Assembly (NCBI GenBank): GCA_903772945.1
Contig: CAICTM010001769.1
Location: 1 to 22,871 of the forward strand
DNA from: Seminavis robusta
Taxonomy: Eukaryota; Bacillariophyta; Bacillariophyceae; Naviculales; Naviculaceae
Reading direction: 5' to 3'
Length of the DNA stretch: 22,871 bases
This document shows positions 19,377 through 22,871 of the stretch, one piece after another (within the stretch, counting starts at the first letter, position 1; the number at the start of each line of letters is the position of its first letter). Both the position numbers and the translations under genes were made by a program. The notes under the pieces were generated by a model. The model was not told the DNA's origin. It saw only the letters and a list, made by a program, of their open reading frames with translations, and ran no database searches.

Positions 19377-21005
19377 TCAATCAATTTCAATAACATAAGA
19401 GTCGTCAGGAATGGGCCTCTTCTTTCTGCTTCTCCTGAACTCTCGTCTTTGAGTTTGCTGCCCCGTTGTATTTGCAGTAGCAGCCGTAGTCAATGCAGAT
19501 CCCTTTGCTGGGCTGGTAGTAGTAGGACTGCTCTTGTTAGTCGGAGCAGTGGGTGCTAGAGCATCACCCTCGAGTCGCCGTTTCCATTTCGTTCTGTCAA
19601 AGGGGTCCCAAAAGAGCTCCTCGTCATCGCTACTGTCGGACTGCAGCAATGCCAGCCTTTCCTTGGACGACAGCGATGGGCGATGACTACCAGTACTGCC
19701 TGGCGCACTTGGCGGCTGGTAAAGTTCATCATTGCTAATGTCGTCGCTGCTGTCGGACTCTAGCAAATTTGGCCTCTTCACCGCAGATTGGGGGTTGTCT
19801 ACCAGTATCGGTCTCTTCTTTCTCTCCCCATTGAGCTGGCTGTCGTCATTGCTACTGCTGTCGGAGTTTGAATTTGGTAGCGGTCTCCTCCGGGTTGACG
19901 CCGGTGTGGAGACAGTAGCACTACCGGTATCAAAGAGACGCCGCGGTCGTTTCTTTCTATGCTGGTTGTCATAGTCATCGTCGTCGTCATCATCATAATT
20001 TCGTCTCTTTGGAGTAGTGGTAGCTTTGGCGCGCGATGGTGGAGTCACGACTGCTACCTTGGGTGTTGCAAACACTTGAAGTATCCTTTCCGCCAAGACC
20101 TTTCCGACCAGTTCCAAGCTGGCCAGTTCCTTGACCGCTTGTTTGACGGCTGTCGTAGCCAGAAAGTCGGTCAAGTTGTCCCGCTTGGGAAATCGGTTCA
20201 TTATCACTTGGGCTTTGTTATCTCCCATTTTGTCCACCCGTCTCAAGGCGAGATAGTATTGAAACTGAGGGTCGTCCAGTGCACTTTGGATTGATTGGTT
20301 GAGTTGGTCGATAGTGCCAACATTGGTGGGGGCAAAGGGTGGTCCTTCTGGTTGCTTTTGGTTGCAGCCACGTCGTCTTCTCATCTGATTCCGCATGTGC
20401 TCGTGTTGCTCTAATAAGAATTGCAGTGTACCGGATACATTCTTGGTACGCCGCAATTCCACGGAGGATGGATTATTGTTGTTGTTCTGCTGCTGCTTCT
20501 TGAATTGGTTCAAGAAATGCACGGCGGCTTTTTTGCAGTGGTCGGGCAGAAACTTGGAGGCGTGATGTTCGACCAGCAACCACTTGTGTGGAAGAGTAGT
20601 GGCTTGTAGCTTTTTGATTTGAATCTCCATGCGATTCAGGGGTGCAAAGCGGTTGTTCTTTTTCCCGGTCAGCGTTGACACCAGATCCGAAAAGCTCTTG
20701 CGTTCAATGACAGTATCGAGCACTCGTTCTTCGCCTGTAATGGTATGACGAGCGACCCATAGATAGTCTCCTGCCAATAGTCGTCGGCTCTCGCAATGAG
20801 GGATCCCCGTATCACTACTACACGAGTATTTGGTAAAGTGCTGATTGACATGATCCACGAGATCTTGGCGTGGCGCGAATTTGGTGGTGGGTTGACAACG
20901 CTCATTGCTATCTACCAACAGAACAACATGCCAATCTCCTCCCTTGATGCCTGACTTCTTCTTTGGATCCTCTACATCATCATCAGCAGCAACAGTAGTG
21001 CTCAT
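19377..21005 (-). CDS. MUS81-like ERCC4-family structure-specific endonuclease
   Basis: 542 aa from the first ATG (21003-21005); the upstream TTG extension to 21191 is rejected. The ERCC4 nuclease domain starts almost at once: LLVDSNE (Asp32), GDYLWVA (79-85), and the catalytic ERKX3D motif as VIERKSFSD (Glu101, Arg102, Lys103, Asp107), then KWLLVEHH. GDYLWVA followed by a spacer and VIERK is MUS81-type rather than XPF-type. Residues about 251-313 form tandem helix-hairpin-helix motifs (MGDNKAQVIMNRFP...LASLELVGKVLAERI). MUS81 with an EME partner cuts 3'-flaps, replication forks and nicked Holliday junctions in the nucleus. Oddities: the N-terminal HhH and winged-helix domains of known MUS81 proteins are missing, and a ~230-residue tail follows the HhH2, with an acidic run, KKRPRR, three SDSS[DN]D motifs and the final VIEID. 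A missed upstream exon could supply the N-terminus. Confidence 0.85.
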   Translation of the reverse strand: MSTTVAADDDVEDPKKKSGIKGGDWHVVLLVDSNERCQPTTKFAPRQDLVDHVNQHFTKYSCSSDTGIPHCESRRLLAGDYLWVARHTITGEERVLDTVIERKSFSDLVSTLTGKKNNRFAPLNRMEIQIKKLQATTLPHKWLLVEHHASKFLPDHCKKAAVHFLNQFKKQQQNNNNNPSSVELRRTKNVSGTLQFLLEQHEHMRNQMRRRRGCNQKQPEGPPFAPTNVGTIDQLNQSIQSALDDPQFQYYLALRRVDKMGDNKAQVIMNRFPKRDNLTDFLATTAVKQAVKELASLELVGKVLAERILQVFATPKVAVVTPPSRAKATTTPKRRNYDDDDDDDYDNQHRKKRPRRLFDTGSATVSTPASTRRRPLPNSNSDSSSNDDSQLNGERKKRPILVDNPQSAVKRPNLLESDSSDDISNDELYQPPSAPGSTGSHRPSLSSKERLALLQSDSSDDEELFWDPFDRTKWKRRLEGDALAPTAPTNKSSPTTTSPAKGSALTTAATANTTGQQTQRREFRRSRKKRPIPDDSYVIEID

Positions 21006-21763
21006 CGTGATGCCATGGAAGTGCCCAGCGTCCCTTTCGTTGGCTTTTGCTTGAGATTTCAGATCGCTGAAACCAGCTTCACCACAGGAAACGGCAAGAT
21101 TGTGCAACAGAGTTGGGGTTACGATCGGTTCACTTCCAAAGCATCGTGGGCATCTCCCGTCCCTACTCTTGGCACTCGGGCGCTTGGGCAACCCTTCTGT
21201 ACGATGAAGCGAATCGAATCCGTTGGGTCACGTCGATGTCTCCCCTTTGCTCAATAGTTGCGTGGTATCGTACTCAGCCCATGTACATGTACAGTACTGA
21301 CTGAATCCTAGCTAGCCTCCAGACCGGAATCGAATACGACGAAAAGGCTGTCTTTGGCCACTTTGAAGGGGGGGCAGGACGAAATACAGAAGCCAATTCC
21401 TTCTATGGTGGCGGTCTTGTCCATGTCGGTAAGTTGCAAAGAGTAGTTCGGGTTAGAGTGGACTATGTTGTATTGGCGAAGCAAAGAATAGCTGCATGTG
21501 GCTTTCACTTCCGCATACTTGACATTCGTGCTAACTTTGGCACAGTAAGAGTACTTGTAAACCACATTTCCATTATTCACCTTTTAATCTTAGTGTAAAC
21601 CAGCTGCATTTGAATGCTCTGGTGCTTCTCTTGATGATGGCAACAGTATCCATGTACAAAGATGGATACACCATTAACGAACGAGAATGAGTCTGATACA
21701 GCCTGGCAGCCATCTCAGTTTGGGCAGCACGTCCAGGCACAACACCGAGCTAATGATCACTGC
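21006..21763. other. Intergenic between the MUS81-like gene and the vWD gene
   Basis: Contains the MUS81 promoter side (open minus frame to 21191 without ATG), GTACATGTAC and CTAGCTAG boxes at about 21282-21316, and a minus-strand open frame at 21308-21580 beginning at GTG after AAAAG. That frame has several Cys residues and no recognised domain, and could be a stray exon. A perfect 8-bp inverted repeat (GTATCCAT / ATGGATAC, 8-base loop) at 21646-21669 lies about 95 nt past the vWD stop. Confidence 0.45.
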
Positions 21764-22468
21764 CTAGAATGCTCCAGCCTCGGCGAGCTCCAAATCTCCA
21801 GCAGCCATGACATCATAGACGCAATGATCCTTTTGGTCTCCCCAGTGTTCGCAGACCTTCTCCGCAGCCGTCTGGGCAATGTATTCACCAAGACGACGAC
21901 CCACCTGTTTCATACTGGGCATATTGCAGGTGACCGGGTGCTGTGGGTGCCTGTTCTTGCTTTGGAAGAGCTTGGGCTCACTTTCCAGAACCTGCCATTC
22001 GTTTCCAAAGGCATTAGCATCTGTCAGGGCAGTTCCATTGCGGGCAAGCCACTTGCCAGTCTTGTAGTCTCCCAAAAGACCCTTGCTATTTTCATACTCT
22101 AAAGGAGTGGCACCAACTGTCTTGATGCTGAGAAGGTCCTTGAAGGATTGGAGGACAATCTGCTTTCCCCTGCCAAGCTCAATCACAAACATGTCCTGCT
22201 TGGAGCTCTTCTTCTCGTGCTTGATGGAGTATTTGTCAATCTTGTCCAGCTCAGCATTGGAGATTCCATTCACCATGTAACCACCATATTCACCGACCTC
22301 CAAAGTGTCCTCTCCAATGCGGACAGCGGCAGACTCAATGTAAGAATACTGGTTGCGCGCCTTTGTCCTAATGTGGATGTCCAATCCAGTTCCCTCATCA
22401 AACTCAGGGCTGCTGATAAAGATCAAGTCGCACTCCCCATGGAAGTCATACCACTCATTCATCCATGT
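21764..22468 (-). CDS. von Willebrand factor type D domain protein, 3' exon (5' part displaced)
   Basis: A 234-residue open exon ending in TGA. It starts at ACATGG (T-W) directly after an AG acceptor (minus-strand TTGTAATTAG), so the ATG at 22460-22462 is probably internal. vWD landmarks: EWYDFHGECDLIF, GLDIHIRT, AAVRIGEDTLEV, GLLGDYKTGKWLARNGT, and ANAFGNEWQV, where animal vWD domains have GLCGNY and FGNSWKV. Conserved Cys residues occur in HGEC, TCNMP, VCEHW and HCVYD. Secreted diatom proteins of this kind carry GDPHFKTW just before this point; here the GDPHFK half lies on the opposite strand at 22774-22797. vWD domains mediate extracellular multimerisation or adhesion. As it stands the exon has no signal peptide and no upstream exon on its own strand within the window, so it is either separated from its 5' end by an inversion or its 5' end lies beyond the right edge. 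Confidence 0.75.
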   Translation of the reverse strand, partial: TWMNEWYDFHGECDLIFISSPEFDEGTGLDIHIRTKARNQYSYIESAAVRIGEDTLEVGEYGGYMVNGISNAELDKIDKYSIKHEKKSSKQDMFVIELGRGKQIVLQSFKDLLSIKTVGATPLEYENSKGLLGDYKTGKWLARNGTALTDANAFGNEWQVLESEPKLFQSKNRHPQHPVTCNMPSMKQVGRRLGEYIAQTAAEKVCEHWGDQKDHCVYDVMAAGDLELAEAGAF

Positions 22469-22472
22469 CTAA

Positions 22473-22797
22473 TTACAAATTCTGACTCTGTATGGCCCAA
22501 ATGGAAACTACCTTGCATATAATGATGATGACGGTGGTGATCCTGGCTCAAGCGCCCCTTTTGACTCCTACTTGACCTACACTTTCAATACTCCTGGCAC
22601 ATACACTGTTGCTGTGGGTGAATGTTGCCGTTCTCCTCATCTCATCAACAAATTGGATTCCAAATGGTGCCACCTACAAGTTGCACATCTCCTTGGGTTA
22701 TTCAGAAGCACAGCTTCGAGCGGCAAAGGGAATAACAGACCCACCCCAGGAAGAGCAGCCTGGAGAAGCGTATGGCATGGGTGACCCACACTTCAAG
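22473..22797 (+). pseudogene. Upstream exon fragment of a PPC + vWD gene, opposite strand, with a frame break
   Basis: The plus strand encodes ILTLYGPNGNYLAYNDDDGG at 22479-22538, then FDSYLTYTF and PGTYTVAVGE, the pattern of PPC-like (bacterial pre-peptidase C-terminal) beta-sandwich domains. After about 22620 the homologous sequence moves to another frame: IPNGATYKLHISLGYSEAQL, then EAYGMGDPHFK, ending at 22797 before a GTATGA donor. The reading frame therefore changes between about 22618 and 22665, by an indel or, less likely, a very short intron. On the left the frame meets TAA at 22470-22472, with no AG acceptor, which marks an abrupt end. GDPHFK would join exactly to the T-W start of the minus-strand exon. 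The fragment may be a decayed or inverted part of that gene, or part of a second head-to-head copy. Confidence 0.65.
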
Positions 22798-22871
22798 GTA
22801 TGACTCAGCAAGCCACAATCAGCCCAGTTGATGAATTTTATTTGGTTGGAATAACCAAGTGTTCCGTTTTG
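22798..22871 (+). other. Likely intron start after the GDPHFK exon, running off the right edge
   Basis: GTATGA immediately follows the conserved GDPHFK codons and the sequence becomes T-rich with stops in all frames, as expected for an intron. No acceptor is seen before the window ends, 74 nt in. Introns elsewhere in the window are 91-99 nt. Confidence 0.5.

Noticed and set aside
21006..21191. Upstream extension of the MUS81-like frame, including a CPRC motif
   Set aside because: Begins at TTG and has no ATG. A stop lies just upstream, so it is more likely leader sequence. It could only be coding if spliced to an earlier exon.
1..22871. CRISPR array, bacterial operon or prophage
   Set aside because: Spliceosomal introns, eukaryotic protein families and irregular repeats point to nuclear eukaryotic DNA. 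No regular repeat-spacer pattern was seen.

Overview
The window looks like nuclear DNA of a photosynthetic stramenopile, most likely a diatom. The main reasons are: a receptor-like type II membrane protein with plant-style leucine-rich repeats and the N-terminal ectodomain common in diatoms; a small membrane protein whose N-terminus ends in a plastid-import-like cleavage site (ALA/F, compare the ASAFAP motif); a Ty1/copia reverse transcriptase fragment resembling the diatom CoDi type; GT-AG introns of 91-99 nt; and a secreted-type gene joining a PPC-like beta domain to a von Willebrand factor D domain. Coding density is low, and intergenic DNA is full of short palindromes built from CTAG and ACCGGT. 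I cannot name the species.

Layout. 1-590 (-): broken copia-type reverse transcriptase running off the left edge. 1342-2490 (+): sterol desaturase-superfamily gene, probably C-4 methylsterol monooxygenase. 3067-5132 (+): three-exon AAAP amino acid transporter. 5636-6262 (+): putative plastid-targeted membrane protein of unknown function. 7518-8631 and 9647-10764 (+): tandem pair of three-exon CRAL-TRIO (Sec14-like) genes, separated by a pentanucleotide repeat and a decamer minisatellite. 11207-12691 (-): acidic, disordered protein with a C-terminal NTF2/SnoaL-like fold. 12692-15726: 3 kb with no convincing gene. 15727-18057 (+): LRR receptor-like protein. 19377-21005 (-): MUS81-type ERCC4 nuclease with an unusual architecture. 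21764-22871: a PPC + vWD gene whose two halves lie on opposite strands.

The genes are mostly unrelated housekeeping or accessory genes, each with its own transcription unit. The most notable points are the split and inverted PPC/vWD gene at the right edge, the MUS81-like nuclease without the usual N-terminal domains but with a long acidic tail, the CRAL-TRIO duplication with its repeat-rich spacer, and perfect CTAG palindromes about 50-85 nt upstream of three start codons. Several long open frames begin at TTG or GTG. For those I moved the start to the first in-frame ATG, as expected for a eukaryotic nuclear gene.
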